Origin: Enterobacteriaceae bacterium RIT691
GTDB lineage: Bacteria > Pseudomonadota > Gammaproteobacteria > Enterobacterales > Enterobacteriaceae
Assembly: GCA_009668205.1 (NCBI GenBank)
Contig: WJYM01000004.1
Location: 62,001-126,000, forward strand
Direction of reading: 5' to 3'
Length of the DNA: 64,000 bases
Positions 8,894 to 18,749 of this stretch are shown piece by piece. Positions within the stretch are counted from its first letter, which is position 1; the number at the start of each line of letters is the position of its first letter. Position numbers and translations under genes: made by a program. Below the pieces are notes generated by a model. The model was not told where the DNA came from. It was given only the letters and a program-made list of their open reading frames with translations, and did not search any database.

Positions 8894-11272
8894 ATGGCGG
8901 AAACAAACTCACAACAGACCGGGCTTCTGGTGAAGCTAACGGCGCTGTTTGCAGCCTTCTGTGGGCTGTATCTTCTCATCGGAGGCGTCTGGCTCGTCTC
9001 CCTCGGCGGCTCCTGGTACTACCCTATCGCGGGCCTGGTGATGCTCGCCGTCACCACGATGCTGTGGCGTGGCAAGCGTGCGGCACTGTGGTTATATGCG
9101 TTGGTGCTGTTGGTGACCATGATTTGGGGCGTCTGGGAAGTCGGCTTCGACTTCTGGGCGCTGACACCACGCAGCGACATCCTGGTATTCTTCGGCATCT
9201 GGCTGATCCTGCCCTTTGTCTGGCGTCGTCTGATTGTCCCTTCCAGCGGTGCGGTCGCGGCCCTGGTGGTGGTTCTGCTGATTAGCGGCGGCATTCTGAC
9301 CTGGGCGGGTTTCCACGATCCGCAGGAAATCAACGGCACACTGAGTACCGATGTCACTGCGGCACAGCCTATTTCTCAGATTGCCGATCAGGACTGGCCT
9401 GCGTATGGCCGTAATCAGGAAGGCCAGCGCTGGTCTCCTCTTAAGCAAATTAACGCGGATAACGTTCACCAACTGAAAGAAGCCTGGGTTTTCCAGACCG
9501 GCGATCTGAAGCAGCCGAACGATCCGGGTGAAATCACCAACGAAGTGACGCCGATTAAAGTGGGCGACATGCTTTATCTCTGCTCAGCTCACCAGCGCGT
9601 CTTTGCGCTTGATGCGGCCACCGGGAAAGAGAAGTGGCACTTCGATCCGCAGCTGAACACCAACACCTTCTTCCAGCACGTGACCTGCCGCGGCGTCTCT
9701 TATCACGAAGCCAAAGCCGATAACGCACCGGCTGACGTGGTGGCTGACTGCCCTCGCAAAATCCTGCTGCCGGTGAACGACGGTCGTCTGTTCGCGCTGA
9801 ATGCCGATACCGGCAAGCTGTGCGAAAGCTTCGCCAATAAGGGCGTGCTGAATCTGCAGACCAATCAGCCAGTGACCACGCCGGGCATGTATGAGCCGAC
9901 ATCACCGCCGATTGTGACCGATTCCACCATTGTGATCGCCGGGTCGGTCACGGATAACTTCTCTACCCGTGAAGCGTCTGGGGTGATCCGTGGTTTTGAC
10001 GTGAACACCGGGAAGCTGATGTGGGCCTTCGATCCGGGCGCGAAAGATCCTAACGCCATTCCGGACGACGAACACAAGTTCAGCCTGAACTCGCCGAACT
10101 CCTGGGCCCCTGCGGCGTATGACGCGAAGCTGGATCTGGTGTATCTGCCAATGGGCGTGACCACACCAGACATCTGGGGCGGTAACCGCACCCCCGAGCA
10201 GGAACGTTATGCGAGCGCGATTGTGGCGCTGAATGCCACCACCGGGAAACTGGCGTGGAGCTACCAGACCGTTCACCACGATCTGTGGGATATGGACCAG
10301 CCATCACAGCCGACGCTGGCGGATATCAACGTGGGTGGCAAAACGGTTCCGGTGATTTATGCTCCGGCGAAAACCGGCAACATCTTCGTGCTCGACCGCC
10401 GCAATGGTCAGCTCGTGGTGCCAGCACCGGAAAAACCAGTGCCACAAGGCCCGGCCAAAGGCGATCGCCTGAGCCCGACGCAGCCGTTCTCTGACCTCTC
10501 CTTCCGTCCGAAGAAAGATCTCAGCGGCGCGGACATGTGGGGCGCCACCATGTTTGACCAACTGGTGTGCCGCGTGATGTTCCACCAGCTGCGCTACGAG
10601 GGCATCTTCACCCCGCCGTCTGAGCAAGGCACGCTGGTATTCCCGGGTAACCTGGGGATGTTTGAGTGGGGCGGAATCTCGGTTGATCCAAACCGTCAGG
10701 TGGCGATTGCTAACCCGATCGCGCTGCCGTTCGTTTCCCGTCTGATGCCGCGTGGTCCGGGCAACCCAATGGAGCCGCCGAAAGACGCGAAAGGCTCTGG
10801 CACCGAAACCGGTATTCAGCCGCAGTACGGCGTGCCGTATGGCGTGACTCTGAACCCGTTCCTGTCGCCGTTTGGCCTGCCGTGTAAACAGCCGGGCTGG
10901 GGGTATATCTCTGCTCTGGATCTGAAAACCAACCAGATTGCGTGGAAAAAACGTATCGGTACCCCGCAGGACAGCCTGCCGTTCCCGATGCCGTTTAAAC
11001 TGCCATTTAATCTGGGTATGCCAATGCTGGGTGGCCCAATTTCCACCGCCGGTAACGTCCTGTTCGTCGCAGCGACCGCAGATAACTACCTGCGCGCCTA
11101 CAACATGACCAACGGTGACAAGCTGTGGGAAGGCCGCCTGCCAGCTGGTGGTCAGGCGACGCCGATGACGTACGAGGTGAATGGCAAGCAGTACGTGGTC
11201 ATTTCAGCCGGGGGTCACGGTTCGTTTGGCACGAAGATGGGCGACTATATTGTGGCTTACGCTTTGCCATAA
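8894..11272 (+). CDS. gcd: PQQ-dependent membrane glucose dehydrogenase
   Basis: 792 residues, the usual length (E. coli about 796, a few residues longer at the C-terminus). The first 145 or so residues hold about five membrane spans; the rest is a periplasmic eight-bladed beta-propeller with PQQ/Trp-docking repeats such as LFALNADTGKLC, IRGFDVNTGKLMW and IVALNATTGKLAW. It oxidises glucose to gluconolactone in the periplasm and passes electrons to ubiquinone. Activity needs PQQ; no pqq genes are in this window, so whether the strain makes holoenzyme cannot be judged. It is transcribed from a TATAAT promoter under a CRP site and ends at a terminator that overlaps the end of cueO. Confidence 0.96.
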   Translation: MAETNSQQTGLLVKLTALFAAFCGLYLLIGGVWLVSLGGSWYYPIAGLVMLAVTTMLWRGKRAALWLYALVLLVTMIWGVWEVGFDFWALTPRSDILVFFGIWLILPFVWRRLIVPSSGAVAALVVVLLISGGILTWAGFHDPQEINGTLSTDVTAAQPISQIADQDWPAYGRNQEGQRWSPLKQINADNVHQLKEAWVFQTGDLKQPNDPGEITNEVTPIKVGDMLYLCSAHQRVFALDAATGKEKWHFDPQLNTNTFFQHVTCRGVSYHEAKADNAPADVVADCPRKILLPVNDGRLFALNADTGKLCESFANKGVLNLQTNQPVTTPGMYEPTSPPIVTDSTIVIAGSVTDNFSTREASGVIRGFDVNTGKLMWAFDPGAKDPNAIPDDEHKFSLNSPNSWAPAAYDAKLDLVYLPMGVTTPDIWGGNRTPEQERYASAIVALNATTGKLAWSYQTVHHDLWDMDQPSQPTLADINVGGKTVPVIYAPAKTGNIFVLDRRNGQLVVPAPEKPVPQGPAKGDRLSPTQPFSDLSFRPKKDLSGADMWGATMFDQLVCRVMFHQLRYEGIFTPPSEQGTLVFPGNLGMFEWGGISVDPNRQVAIANPIALPFVSRLMPRGPGNPMEPPKDAKGSGTETGIQPQYGVPYGVTLNPFLSPFGLPCKQPGWGYISALDLKTNQIAWKKRIGTPQDSLPFPMPFKLPFNLGMPMLGGPISTAGNVLFVAATADNYLRAYNMTNGDKLWEGRLPAGGQATPMTYEVNGKQYVVISAGGHGSFGTKMGDYIVAYALP

Positions 11273-11276
11273 ATGC

Positions 11277-11311
11277 TCCCCTCTCCCTAACCCTCTCCCC
11301 AAGGGAGAGGG
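11277..11311. repeat. Single palindromic repeat module (CCCTCTCCCC family)
   Basis: A CCCTAACCCTCTCCCCAAGG module with its inverted GGGAGAGGG arm begins 5 bases after the gcd stop. It is a solitary half of the paired elements seen at 3070 and 7975. Confidence 0.65.
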
Positions 11312-11324
11312 AATAAATTCGTAG

Positions 11325-11360
11325 GCCGGGTCAGGCGCTAGCCGCCACCCGGCTTTTTTT
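11325..11360 (+). terminator. REP-like intrinsic terminator of gcd
   Basis: GCCGGGT (11325-11331) pairs with ACCCGGC (11347-11353), followed by seven T residues. The arm GTAGGCCGGGTCAGGCGCTA is a REP-type sequence. The T-run reaches into the last codons of the convergent cueO. Confidence 0.8.
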
Positions 11361-12924
11361 ACACCGTAAACCCGAGCATCATCCCGGTATCTTCATGTTC
11401 GAGCAAATGGCAGTGCGCCATATACATATGCTCCTTCGACGCCGGATGATCGAATTTCACCAGCACTTCACTCACCGCGCCCTCCACTCTCACCGTATCT
11501 TTCCAGCCTGCGCGATGTGCCGCTGGCGCTTTGCCGTTTTCCGACAGAATGCGGAACTGTGTGCCGTGAATATGGAACGGATGCAGCATCATGTCGCCCT
11601 CGCCGGATATGGTCCAGCGCTCAAACTGCCCCTGGCTTGCGGCAAACATTGGCGAGTTCATGTCGAACGCTTTGCCGTTAATCCTGTTGGCGTTATGGAA
11701 ATCAAAGCCTTTGCCACCGTGATTCATATGGCCCATGTTGCCGTGATCCATCTGCATTCCACCGTGGCCCATCATTTGGCCATGATCCATTCCGCCCATC
11801 GCCTGATTACCGTACTTCTTCATCAGCGCCTGCATGCCCATCATGTCGAGCATCGGATCCATCGACAGCTGCAGCTTACGTTGTGTTAATCCTTCCAGCG
11901 ATGGCAGGCCCGGCAGGGTTGCCAGGGTATCCGGCAGCGTTGCTGATGCCGGAATGGCCAGCGGCTGAATTCGCATTACCGGGTGCGGTTTGTCAAACGG
12001 CGCAATCGCCATCCCCATTTGATTGACCGGCAGCATCACTAAATCAAACGCTTTACCGTCGCTGGTATCCACCAGCACTTCGAAACGCTCGCCCATCAGC
12101 ATCGACAGCTCGGTCACTTTGACCGGCTCAGCAAGCAGGCCACCGTCGCTGGCAATCACATAAAGGGGGCGCTGGTCACTGGTGGTCAGATTCAGCGAGC
12201 GAGCATTACAGCCGTTGAGCAAACGCAGGCGCAGCCAGCCTTTCGGAGCCGCATGCTGCGGATAAATCGCCCCGTTGGTCAGAAGCGTGTCACCAAACCA
12301 GCCGACCGCTGCGGTCATGATGTCGAGCTGATAATCCACCTCCCCGGCATCGGTAAAGCGCTTGTCCTGAATGATCACCGGCACATCATCAATGCCCCAC
12401 TGTTTTGGCAACAGCAGTTTATGGATCTGCGGATCTTCAATCAGTACCAGCCCGGCCAGCCCCATCGCCACCTGATGCCCGGTTTTCCCATGCTGATGGG
12501 GGTGGAACCAGCAGGTCGCAGCTTGTTGAGTTGGGGTAAAGGTGACACTCCGCGTCGCGCCCGGTTTAATCACGCCCTGCGGGCCGCCGTCCACATCGCC
12601 TGGGATTTCCAGACCGTGCCAGTGAACCGTGGTGTCTTCCGCAAGCTGATTGACAATATCAACGGTGACGGGTTTGCCCTGCTCAAGCCTTAATGCAGGC
12701 CCCAGCAGATTGCCGTTATAGCCCCAGGTGGTGGCCTTCTTCGCGCCAAACTGACTGGTGCCACTTTGCACCGTGAGGGCAATTCGATTGCGTGCATCCG
12801 CAGTCAGTAGATTGGGTATAGGCAGAGGCGGACGCTCAGCGGCCAGCACACTGCGGCTCCATAAAGGCAGCGCGCTGGCGACCCCAACAGCGGTTGCTAA
12901 TTTGATAAATTCACGACGTTGCAT
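11359..12924 (-). CDS. cueO: Multicopper oxidase, copper efflux oxidase
   Basis: 521 residues from an ATG 5 bases after GGGAG; a GTG two codons upstream is less well placed. The N-terminus [15 protein letters not shown] is a Tat twin-arginine signal, so the folded enzyme is sent to the periplasm. Copper ligands are visible: HWHG (about 101), HPHQHG (about 141), HPFHIHG, and the T1/T3 [13 protein letters not shown] near the C-terminus. A Met/His-rich insert spans roughly 355-405, as in other CueO proteins, and supplies extra Cu(I) sites. It oxidises Cu(I) to Cu(II) and protects against copper stress. CueR would be expected to control it; I did not identify its operator with confidence. Confidence 0.96.
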   Translation of the reverse strand: MQRREFIKLATAVGVASALPLWSRSVLAAERPPLPIPNLLTADARNRIALTVQSGTSQFGAKKATTWGYNGNLLGPALRLEQGKPVTVDIVNQLAEDTTVHWHGLEIPGDVDGGPQGVIKPGATRSVTFTPTQQAATCWFHPHQHGKTGHQVAMGLAGLVLIEDPQIHKLLLPKQWGIDDVPVIIQDKRFTDAGEVDYQLDIMTAAVGWFGDTLLTNGAIYPQHAAPKGWLRLRLLNGCNARSLNLTTSDQRPLYVIASDGGLLAEPVKVTELSMLMGERFEVLVDTSDGKAFDLVMLPVNQMGMAIAPFDKPHPVMRIQPLAIPASATLPDTLATLPGLPSLEGLTQRKLQLSMDPMLDMMGMQALMKKYGNQAMGGMDHGQMMGHGGMQMDHGNMGHMNHGGKGFDFHNANRINGKAFDMNSPMFAASQGQFERWTISGEGDMMLHPFHIHGTQFRILSENGKAPAAHRAGWKDTVRVEGAVSEVLVKFDHPASKEHMYMAHCHLLEHEDTGMMLGFTV

Positions 12925-13068
12925 CTTCACTCCCTTTTCGACGGCTGGTGATTAAATGAGCTTAAACCCTGCCCTTACCGGAAGGTCAAGAATAATCCCG
13001 TAATAAAGCCCTGCGCAGGCCTGAGAAGTGTGCTAACGTTGAATTTCGTGGATGCAATGGTAACTAAA

Positions 13069-13416
13069 ATGAAGACGTTGTTCAGAACTGTGGTACTCGG
13101 AACTTTGCTGGCGATCTCCAGCAGCAGCTATGCTTTGAATGAATCCGAGGCCGAAGATATGGCTGATTTGACGGCTGTATTTGTGTTCCTGAAAAACGAC
13201 TGTGGTTACCAAAATTTACCCAACCAACAGATTCGCCGTGCATTGGTCTTTTTTGCCCAGCAAAACCAATGGGATCTCAGCAACTACGACACCTTTAACA
13301 TGAAGGCGCTGGGTGAAGACAGCTACCGCGATCTTAGCGGAATCCGCATTCCGACAGCCAAAAAATGCAAAGCCCTGGCCCGCGATTCTCTGAGCCTGCT
13401 CGCCTACGTCAAATAA
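13069..13416 (+). CDS. yacC: PulS/OutS-family periplasmic protein
   Basis: A 115-residue protein matching E. coli YacC almost throughout. A signal peptide is visible (MKTLFRTVVLGTLLAISSSSYA, cleaved before LNESEAEDM). Two Cys residues (CGYQN and KKCKAL) could form the disulfide seen in pilotin-type proteins. The family is related to secretin pilotins, but no secretin lies here and its role is not established. The start at 13069 is preferred for the signal peptide; an ATG four codons upstream is possible. Confidence 0.85.
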   Translation: MKTLFRTVVLGTLLAISSSSYALNESEAEDMADLTAVFVFLKNDCGYQNLPNQQIRRALVFFAQQNQWDLSNYDTFNMKALGEDSYRDLSGIRIPTAKKCKALARDSLSLLAYVK

Positions 13417-13442
13417 GCCCTTTCGCTCTCCGCTGTTGAAAT

Positions 13443-13466
13443 AATGACCGTGCATCGACGGTCATT
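13443..13466 (+). terminator. Hairpin after yacC
   Basis: A 9-bp stem AATGACCGT / ACGGTCATT with a 6-base loop, 26 bases after yacC, is followed only by GTTAGC, so termination may be weak. It lies upstream of the speE ribosome site. Confidence 0.45.
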
Positions 13467-13522
13467 GTTAGCTACTATGTTGCCCCAATTTTGAAATGAT
13501 GTTAACGAATGAGGGTTCAACC

Positions 13523-14380
13523 ATGGCTGACAATCCGGTGTGGCACGAAACGCTGCACGACCAGTTTGGTCAGTACTTTGCCGTCGACAACGTGCTTTAT
13601 CACGAGAAGACGGATCATCAGGATCTCATCATCTTTGAAAACGCCGCCTTTGGCCGCGTGATGGCGTTGGACGGCGTGGTGCAAACCACCGAGCGCGATG
13701 AATTTATCTATCACGAAATGATGACCCACGTGCCGCTGCTGGCGCACGGTCACGCGAAACATGTACTGATTATCGGCGGTGGCGACGGCGCCATGCTGCG
13801 CGAAGTGTCCCGCCATAAAAATATCGACACCATCACCATGGTGGAAATCGACGCCGGTGTCGTTTCGTTCTGCCGCCAGTACCTGCCCAACCACAATGCC
13901 GGAAGCTATGACGACCCGCGCTTTACGCTGGTGATTGATGATGGCGTCAATTTTGTTAACCAGACGACGCAAACCTTTGACGTCATTATTTCCGACTGTA
14001 CCGACCCGATTGGCCCTGGTGAAAGCCTGTTTACCTCGGTCTTTTACGAGGGCTGCAAACGCAGTCTTACTCCGGGCGGGATCTTTGTCGCCCAGAACGG
14101 CGTGTGCTTCCTGCAGCAGGATGAGGCGCTCGACAGCCACCGCAAGCTCAGCCACTACTTTAGCGACGTCAGCTTCTATCAAGCGGCTATCCCGACGTAC
14201 TACGGCGGCATGATGACCTTTGCCTGGGCGACGGATAACGGCGCGCTGCGTCATCTCTCCACCGAGATCATTCAGGCGCGTTTCCATCAGGCGGGTCTCA
14301 CCTGCCGTTACTACAATCCCGCTATTCACACCGCGGCTTTTGCGTTGCCACAGTATTTGCAGGACGCCTTGTCCAACTAA
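13523..14380 (+). CDS. speE: Spermidine synthase
   Basis: Transfers an aminopropyl group from decarboxylated S-adenosylmethionine to putrescine. 285 residues from the ATG that follows GAGG by 8 bases; the longer in-frame extension has no match. The methyltransferase-like fold shows the [11 protein letters not shown] nucleotide loop, the MVEIDAGV acidic motif, the catalytic region [15 protein letters not shown], and the PTYYGG loop. It is followed after 14 bases by speD, which provides its cosubstrate, so the two form an operon. Confidence 0.97.
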   Translation: MADNPVWHETLHDQFGQYFAVDNVLYHEKTDHQDLIIFENAAFGRVMALDGVVQTTERDEFIYHEMMTHVPLLAHGHAKHVLIIGGGDGAMLREVSRHKNIDTITMVEIDAGVVSFCRQYLPNHNAGSYDDPRFTLVIDDGVNFVNQTTQTFDVIISDCTDPIGPGESLFTSVFYEGCKRSLTPGGIFVAQNGVCFLQQDEALDSHRKLSHYFSDVSFYQAAIPTYYGGMMTFAWATDNGALRHLSTEIIQARFHQAGLTCRYYNPAIHTAAFALPQYLQDALSN

Positions 14381-14394
14381 GGGGGCGAACAAAA

Positions 14395-15189
14395 TTGAAA
14401 AAGCTGAAACTGCATGGCTTTAACAACCTGACCAAAAGCCTGAGTTTTTGTATTTACGATATCTGCTATGTGAAAACGGCAGAGGAGCGCGATGGTTATA
14501 TCGCGTATATCGATGAACTCTATAACGCCAACCGCCTGACGGAGATCCTGTCGGAAACCTGCTCGATTATCGGTGCCAATATTCTTAATATCGCGCGCCA
14601 GGACTACGAGCCACAGGGAGCCAGCGTCACCATCCTGGTGAGTGAAGAGCCGGTTGACCCGAAACTTATCGACACCACTGAGCACCCAGGCCCGCTGCCG
14701 GAAGCGGTGGTTGCCCATCTCGATAAAAGCCATATCTGCGTTCATACCTATCCGGAAAGCCACCCGGAAGGCGGTCTGTGTACCTTCCGTGCCGATATTG
14801 AAGTGTCGACCTGCGGGGTGATTTCACCGCTGAACGCGCTGAACTATCTGATTCACCAGCTGGAATCCGATATCGTCACCATCGACTACCGCGTGCGCGG
14901 CTTTACCCGTGACGTAAACGGCATGAAGCACTTTATCGACCATGAAATTAACTCTATTCAGAACTTTATGTCGGAAGACATGAAGGCGCTGTATGACATG
15001 GTGGACGTGAACGTGTATCAGGACAATATCTTCCATACCAAGATGTTGCTTAAGGAGTTCGACCTTAAGCACTACATGTTCCACACCCAACCGGAAGACT
15101 TAAGCGAAGAGGAGCGCAAGGCCATTACCGGCCTGCTCTGGAAAGAAATGCGCGAAATTTACTACGGTCGCAATATTCCGACCGTGTAA
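14395..15189 (+). CDS. speD: S-adenosylmethionine decarboxylase proenzyme
   Basis: 264 residues, identical in length to E. coli SpeD. The start codon is TTG at 14395, preceded by GGGGG; TTG is also used in E. coli and may limit expression. Self-cleavage between Lys111 and Ser112 (in [10 protein letters not shown]) yields the pyruvoyl prosthetic group. The enzyme supplies decarboxylated SAM to SpeE, encoded 14 bases upstream. It is convergent with yacL across a hairpin. Confidence 0.97.
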   Translation: MKKLKLHGFNNLTKSLSFCIYDICYVKTAEERDGYIAYIDELYNANRLTEILSETCSIIGANILNIARQDYEPQGASVTILVSEEPVDPKLIDTTEHPGPLPEAVVAHLDKSHICVHTYPESHPEGGLCTFRADIEVSTCGVISPLNALNYLIHQLESDIVTIDYRVRGFTRDVNGMKHFIDHEINSIQNFMSEDMKALYDMVDVNVYQDNIFHTKMLLKEFDLKHYMFHTQPEDLSEEERKAITGLLWKEMREIYYGRNIPTV

Positions 15190-15195
15190 CGTAAC

Positions 15196-15217
15196 GCGGG
15201 AGCAGGGATGCTCCCGC
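15196..15217. terminator. Convergent hairpin between speD and yacL
   Basis: A 9-bp GCGGGAGCA / TGCTCCCGC stem with a GGGA loop, followed on the plus strand by AGATTATTT. It lies between the two convergent stops and may serve mainly speD. Confidence 0.6.
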
Positions 15218-15220
15218 AGA

Positions 15221-15583
15221 TTATTTCTGTTGCATAAAGGCGCGATACGCCGCCACGACCTGAAGGAAATCTTCTACGCCGCACATCGACAGGCTCTCTT
15301 CGTCGTAGTAACTCATGCCCTCTTCCATTTCGTCACCGGAAAATTCCAGCTGGTTGGCGCGCACCATCACCTCTTCCCCGTCCATCCAGACGGTATATTC
15401 ATGGCCTGTACGCTGCCAGGAATTCTCGGTGCCTTTAACCGCCTGCGCGGCCTGCTCCACTTCATCGAGCAGCCCGAGGTTCTCTTTCACCTCTTCGTTA
15501 AACCAGTGCCCAACCGCTTCGTGGCCCATCGACATACGCACTTTCACCACCCCGGTGATGTCACGCAGAAATTCGTGATCCAT
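15221..15583 (-). CDS. yacL: UPF0231 family protein
   Basis: A 120-residue acidic protein matching E. coli YacL along its length ([20 protein letters not shown]). The start at 15583 has AGAGGAAAA in front of it; a frame extending 58 codons upstream lacks similarity. No catalytic motif, membrane span or signal peptide is visible. Its function is not established. Its position next to acnB on the same strand is conserved in enterics. Confidence 0.9.
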   Translation of the reverse strand: MDHEFLRDITGVVKVRMSMGHEAVGHWFNEEVKENLGLLDEVEQAAQAVKGTENSWQRTGHEYTVWMDGEEVMVRANQLEFSGDEMEEGMSYYDEESLSMCGVEDFLQVVAAYRAFMQQK

Positions 15584-15663
15584 AGTATTTTCCTCTGCAA
15601 AGCCATTGCAGTAATTATCGCAGTTGGGAAGGAGAAAAACAGCGGGATGAGTGTCAGGAGTGG

Positions 15664-15699
15664 AAAATAAAAACCCCACCCCGAAAGAGGTGAGGTTTT
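15664..15699 (-). terminator. Intrinsic terminator downstream of acnB
   Basis: On the minus strand AAACCTCACC pairs with GGTGGGGTTT (10 bp, one G-U) and is followed by TTTTTATTTT. The stem is also flanked by a T-rich stretch on the plus side. Confidence 0.8.
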
Positions 15700-15705
15700 G
15701 TCTTT

Positions 15706-15776
15706 TGTAGGCCGGATAAGCGTTAGCGCCATCCGGCAAAGAATTGCCGGGCGGCACTGCGTTTGCCCGGCCTACA
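15706..15776. repeat. REP (BIME) element pair
   Basis: TGTAGGCCGGATAAGCGTTA and its inverted partner ending GCCCGGCCTACA form two facing REP units directly after the acnB stop. This is the classic enteric REP family. Confidence 0.85.
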
Positions 15777-15792
15777 TTTTCAGCACTAGCAT

Positions 15793-18390
15793 TTACACTG
15801 CCGTCTGGAAAATCACGCCGTCGGCTTTCTCGGTGTACTGAGAGAGCTTATCGAAGTTCAGATAACGGTAAGTGTCTACCGCGGTCTTATCAACCTGAGC
15901 CACAAAGGTCTGGTACTCTTCCGGCGTTGGCAGTTTGCCAATCAGCGCCGCAACCGCCGCCAGCTCCGCAGAGGCCAGGTAGACGTTCGCACCGGTACCT
16001 AAACGGTTCGGGAAGTTACGGGTAGACGTGGATACCACGGTCGCACCGTCAGCCACACGTGCCTGGTTACCCATGCACAGGGAGCAGCCTGGGATCTCGA
16101 TACGGGCACCGCTCTTACCAAACACGCTGTAGTAACCCTCTTCGGTCAGCTGTGCAGCATCCATACGGGTTGGCGGCGCAACCCACAGGCGGGTTGGCAG
16201 CTGGCCTTTATGGGTATCGAGCAGTTTACCGGCAGCGCGGAAGTGACCGATGTTGGTCATGCAGGAACCGATGAACACTTCGTCAATCTTGTCGCCCTGC
16301 ACGTCAGACAGCAGACGCGCATCGTCAGGATCGTTCGGTGCACACAGGATTGGCTCTTTGATATCCGCCAGATCGATGTCGATCACTGCCGCATATTCTG
16401 CGTCAGCATCGGCTTCGAGCAGTTGTGGATCCGCCAGCCATTTTTCCATGCCCTGCACACGACGCTCCAGCGTACGGCGGTCGCCGTAGCCTTCGGCAAT
16501 CATCCACTTCAGCAGCACGATGTTGGAGTTCAGGTACTCTTCGATCGGCTCGCGATTCAGCTTAATGGTACAGCCCGCAGCAGAACGCTCTGCAGACGCA
16601 TCGGTCAGCTCAAACGCCTGCTCAACTTTCAGTTCCGGCAGACCTTCGATTTCGAGGATGCGGCCAGAGAAGATGTTTTTCTTCCCTTTCTTCTCAACGG
16701 TCAGCAGACCCTGCTTGATGGCATACAGTGGAATTGCATGCACCAGGTCGCGCAGAGTGATACCCGGCTGCATTTTGCCTTTGAAGCGCACCAGCACGGA
16801 TTCCGGCATATCCAGCGGCATCACGCCAGTCGCTGCGGCAAACGCCACCAGACCAGAACCCGCCGGGAAGGAGATACCGATTGGGAAACGGGTATGGGAG
16901 TCACCGCCGGTGCCGACGGTATCCGGCAGCAGCATGCGGTTCAGCCACGAGTGAATAACACCGTCGCCCGGACGCAGCGAAACACCGCCACGGTTCATGA
17001 TGAAGTCTGGCAGCGTATGATGGGTGGTGACGTCTACCGGCTTCGGATACGCCGCGGTGTGGCAGAAGGACTGCATCACCAGGTCCGCAGAGAAGCCCAG
17101 GCACGCCAGGTCTTTCAGCTCATCACGGGTCATTGGACCGGTGGTGTCTTGTGAACCTACTGAAGTCATCTTCGGCTCGCAGTATGCGCCAGGACGAATA
17201 CCGGCAACGCCGCAGGCACGGCCAACCATTTTCTGCGCCAGGGAGTAGCCACGGTTACTCTCGGCCACATCTTTAGCCTGACGGAACACATCGCTGTGCG
17301 GCAGACCCAGCGCTTCACGCGCTTTAGTGGTCAGGCCACGACCGATGATCAGCGGAATACGGCCACCGGCGCGTACTTCGTCAATCAGCACGTCGGTTTT
17401 CAGCTCGAAACTTGCCAACAGTTCGTTGGTTTCGTGGTTACGCACTTCACCTTTGAACGGGTAAACGTCAATCACGTCGCCCATGTTCAGGTTGTTCACG
17501 TCCACTTCGATAGGCAGTGCGCCCGCATCTTCCATGGTGTTGAAGAAGATAGGTGCAATTTTACCGCCGAGGCACAGACCACCGCCGCGCTTGTTCGGCA
17601 CGTTTGGAATGTCATCGCCCATGAACCACAGCACGGAGTTGGTTGCAGATTTACGGGAAGAACCGGTCCCAACGACGTCACCGACGTAAGCCAGCGGGAA
17701 ACCTTTCTGCTGCAGGGCTTCGATCTGTTTGATCGGGCCAACAACGCCCGGCTGATCCGGATCGATACCTTCACGGGCGTTTTTCAGCATCGCCAGGGCG
17801 TGCAGTGGGATGTCCGGGCGTGACCATGCATCCGGGGCCGGAGACAGGTCATCGGTGTTGGTTTCACCCGTCACCTTAAACACCGTAACGGTCATTTTTT
17901 CCGCCAGCGCAGGACGGTTCAGGAACCATTCTGCATCAGCCCAGGACTGCATCACCTGCTTCGCGTGGGCATTGCCTGCTTTGGCTTTTTCTTCCACATC
18001 GTAGAAGTTATCGAACATCAGCAGGGTATGAGACAGCGCTTTGGCCGCAATCGGTGCCAGTTTGGCATTGTCCAGAGCGTCAATCAGCGGGTGAATGTTG
18101 TAGCCGCCCTGCATGGTGCCCAGCAATTCGATGGCTTTTTCAGGGGTAACCAGTGGGGAGGTGGCATCGCCTTTGGCGATAGCAGCAAGGAAACCGGCTT
18201 TCACATAGGCGGCTTCATCGACGCCCGGCGGTACACGGTTGATTAACAGATCTAACAGGAATTCTTCTTCGCCAGCAGGCGGTGCTTTCAGCAGCTCGAC
18301 GAGTGCGGCCATTTGGGTTGCATCTAAAGGTTTTGCAACAATTCCCTCGGCGGCACGTTCAGCTACGTGCTTACGGTATTCTTCTAGCAC
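15793..18390 (-). CDS. acnB: Aconitate hydratase B
   Basis: 865 residues, the exact length of E. coli AcnB. The start is GTG with AGGAGAT 8 bases upstream. It interconverts citrate and isocitrate in the citric acid cycle through a [4Fe-4S] cluster; the cluster Cys residues lie in IGSCMTN and [10 protein letters not shown]. The AcnB-specific order is visible: an N-terminal HEAT-like domain (residues about 1-160), then the swivel domain, then the catalytic domains. Loss of the cluster turns AcnB into an RNA-binding regulator in E. coli. An upstream region of 359 bases separates it from the divergent yacH. Confidence 0.97.
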   Translation of the reverse strand: MLEEYRKHVAERAAEGIVAKPLDATQMAALVELLKAPPAGEEEFLLDLLINRVPPGVDEAAYVKAGFLAAIAKGDATSPLVTPEKAIELLGTMQGGYNIHPLIDALDNAKLAPIAAKALSHTLLMFDNFYDVEEKAKAGNAHAKQVMQSWADAEWFLNRPALAEKMTVTVFKVTGETNTDDLSPAPDAWSRPDIPLHALAMLKNAREGIDPDQPGVVGPIKQIEALQQKGFPLAYVGDVVGTGSSRKSATNSVLWFMGDDIPNVPNKRGGGLCLGGKIAPIFFNTMEDAGALPIEVDVNNLNMGDVIDVYPFKGEVRNHETNELLASFELKTDVLIDEVRAGGRIPLIIGRGLTTKAREALGLPHSDVFRQAKDVAESNRGYSLAQKMVGRACGVAGIRPGAYCEPKMTSVGSQDTTGPMTRDELKDLACLGFSADLVMQSFCHTAAYPKPVDVTTHHTLPDFIMNRGGVSLRPGDGVIHSWLNRMLLPDTVGTGGDSHTRFPIGISFPAGSGLVAFAAATGVMPLDMPESVLVRFKGKMQPGITLRDLVHAIPLYAIKQGLLTVEKKGKKNIFSGRILEIEGLPELKVEQAFELTDASAERSAAGCTIKLNREPIEEYLNSNIVLLKWMIAEGYGDRRTLERRVQGMEKWLADPQLLEADADAEYAAVIDIDLADIKEPILCAPNDPDDARLLSDVQGDKIDEVFIGSCMTNIGHFRAAGKLLDTHKGQLPTRLWVAPPTRMDAAQLTEEGYYSVFGKSGARIEIPGCSLCMGNQARVADGATVVSTSTRNFPNRLGTGANVYLASAELAAVAALIGKLPTPEEYQTFVAQVDKTAVDTYRYLNFDKLSQYTEKADGVIFQTAV

Positions 18391-18749
18391 GACGGTATCT
18401 CCTCGCTCTCATTGTCATATGCGGCCGGCGTTCTCTTCACGCTCCTGTGAGACAGCAGTTTGTAGGGTAAATGCCCGATACCGCGTCGGGCAGCATAGCA
18501 GGATTTGGGGGGGGTGTTAATCCGTTTACAAAAAAGCAACATTAAATTATTGGCTGAATCGTTAAGGCCAGAACAAAAAGGGACGAAACACTATTTTTAA
18601 ACATAATAATTTCGTCCGGAAACAGCTTTGGGGCTGCGATCCCAACTTAAGTCAAAAACAAAAAATAAGTCTCCCTATACTGCCTTCAATGCTGCCATTT
18701 TCGGCAATACTCTCTGAAACGGGCCATTTTATTGTGCCAGGAGAAAAAC
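18391..18749. other. acnB-yacH divergent intergenic region with an inverted repeat
   Basis: This 359-base region holds the promoters of two divergent genes. An 8-bp inverted repeat, GGACGAAA (18581-18588) and TTTCGTCC (18610-18617), flanks a very AT-rich 21-base spacer. A TATACT at 18676 could be the yacH -10, but no convincing -35 was found. I see no coding potential and no clear CRP or Fnr site. Confidence 0.4.

Noticed and set aside
16210-17154. 314-codon frame antisense to acnB
   Set aside because: It lies wholly inside the conserved catalytic region of acnB, with no promoter, ribosome site or known domain.
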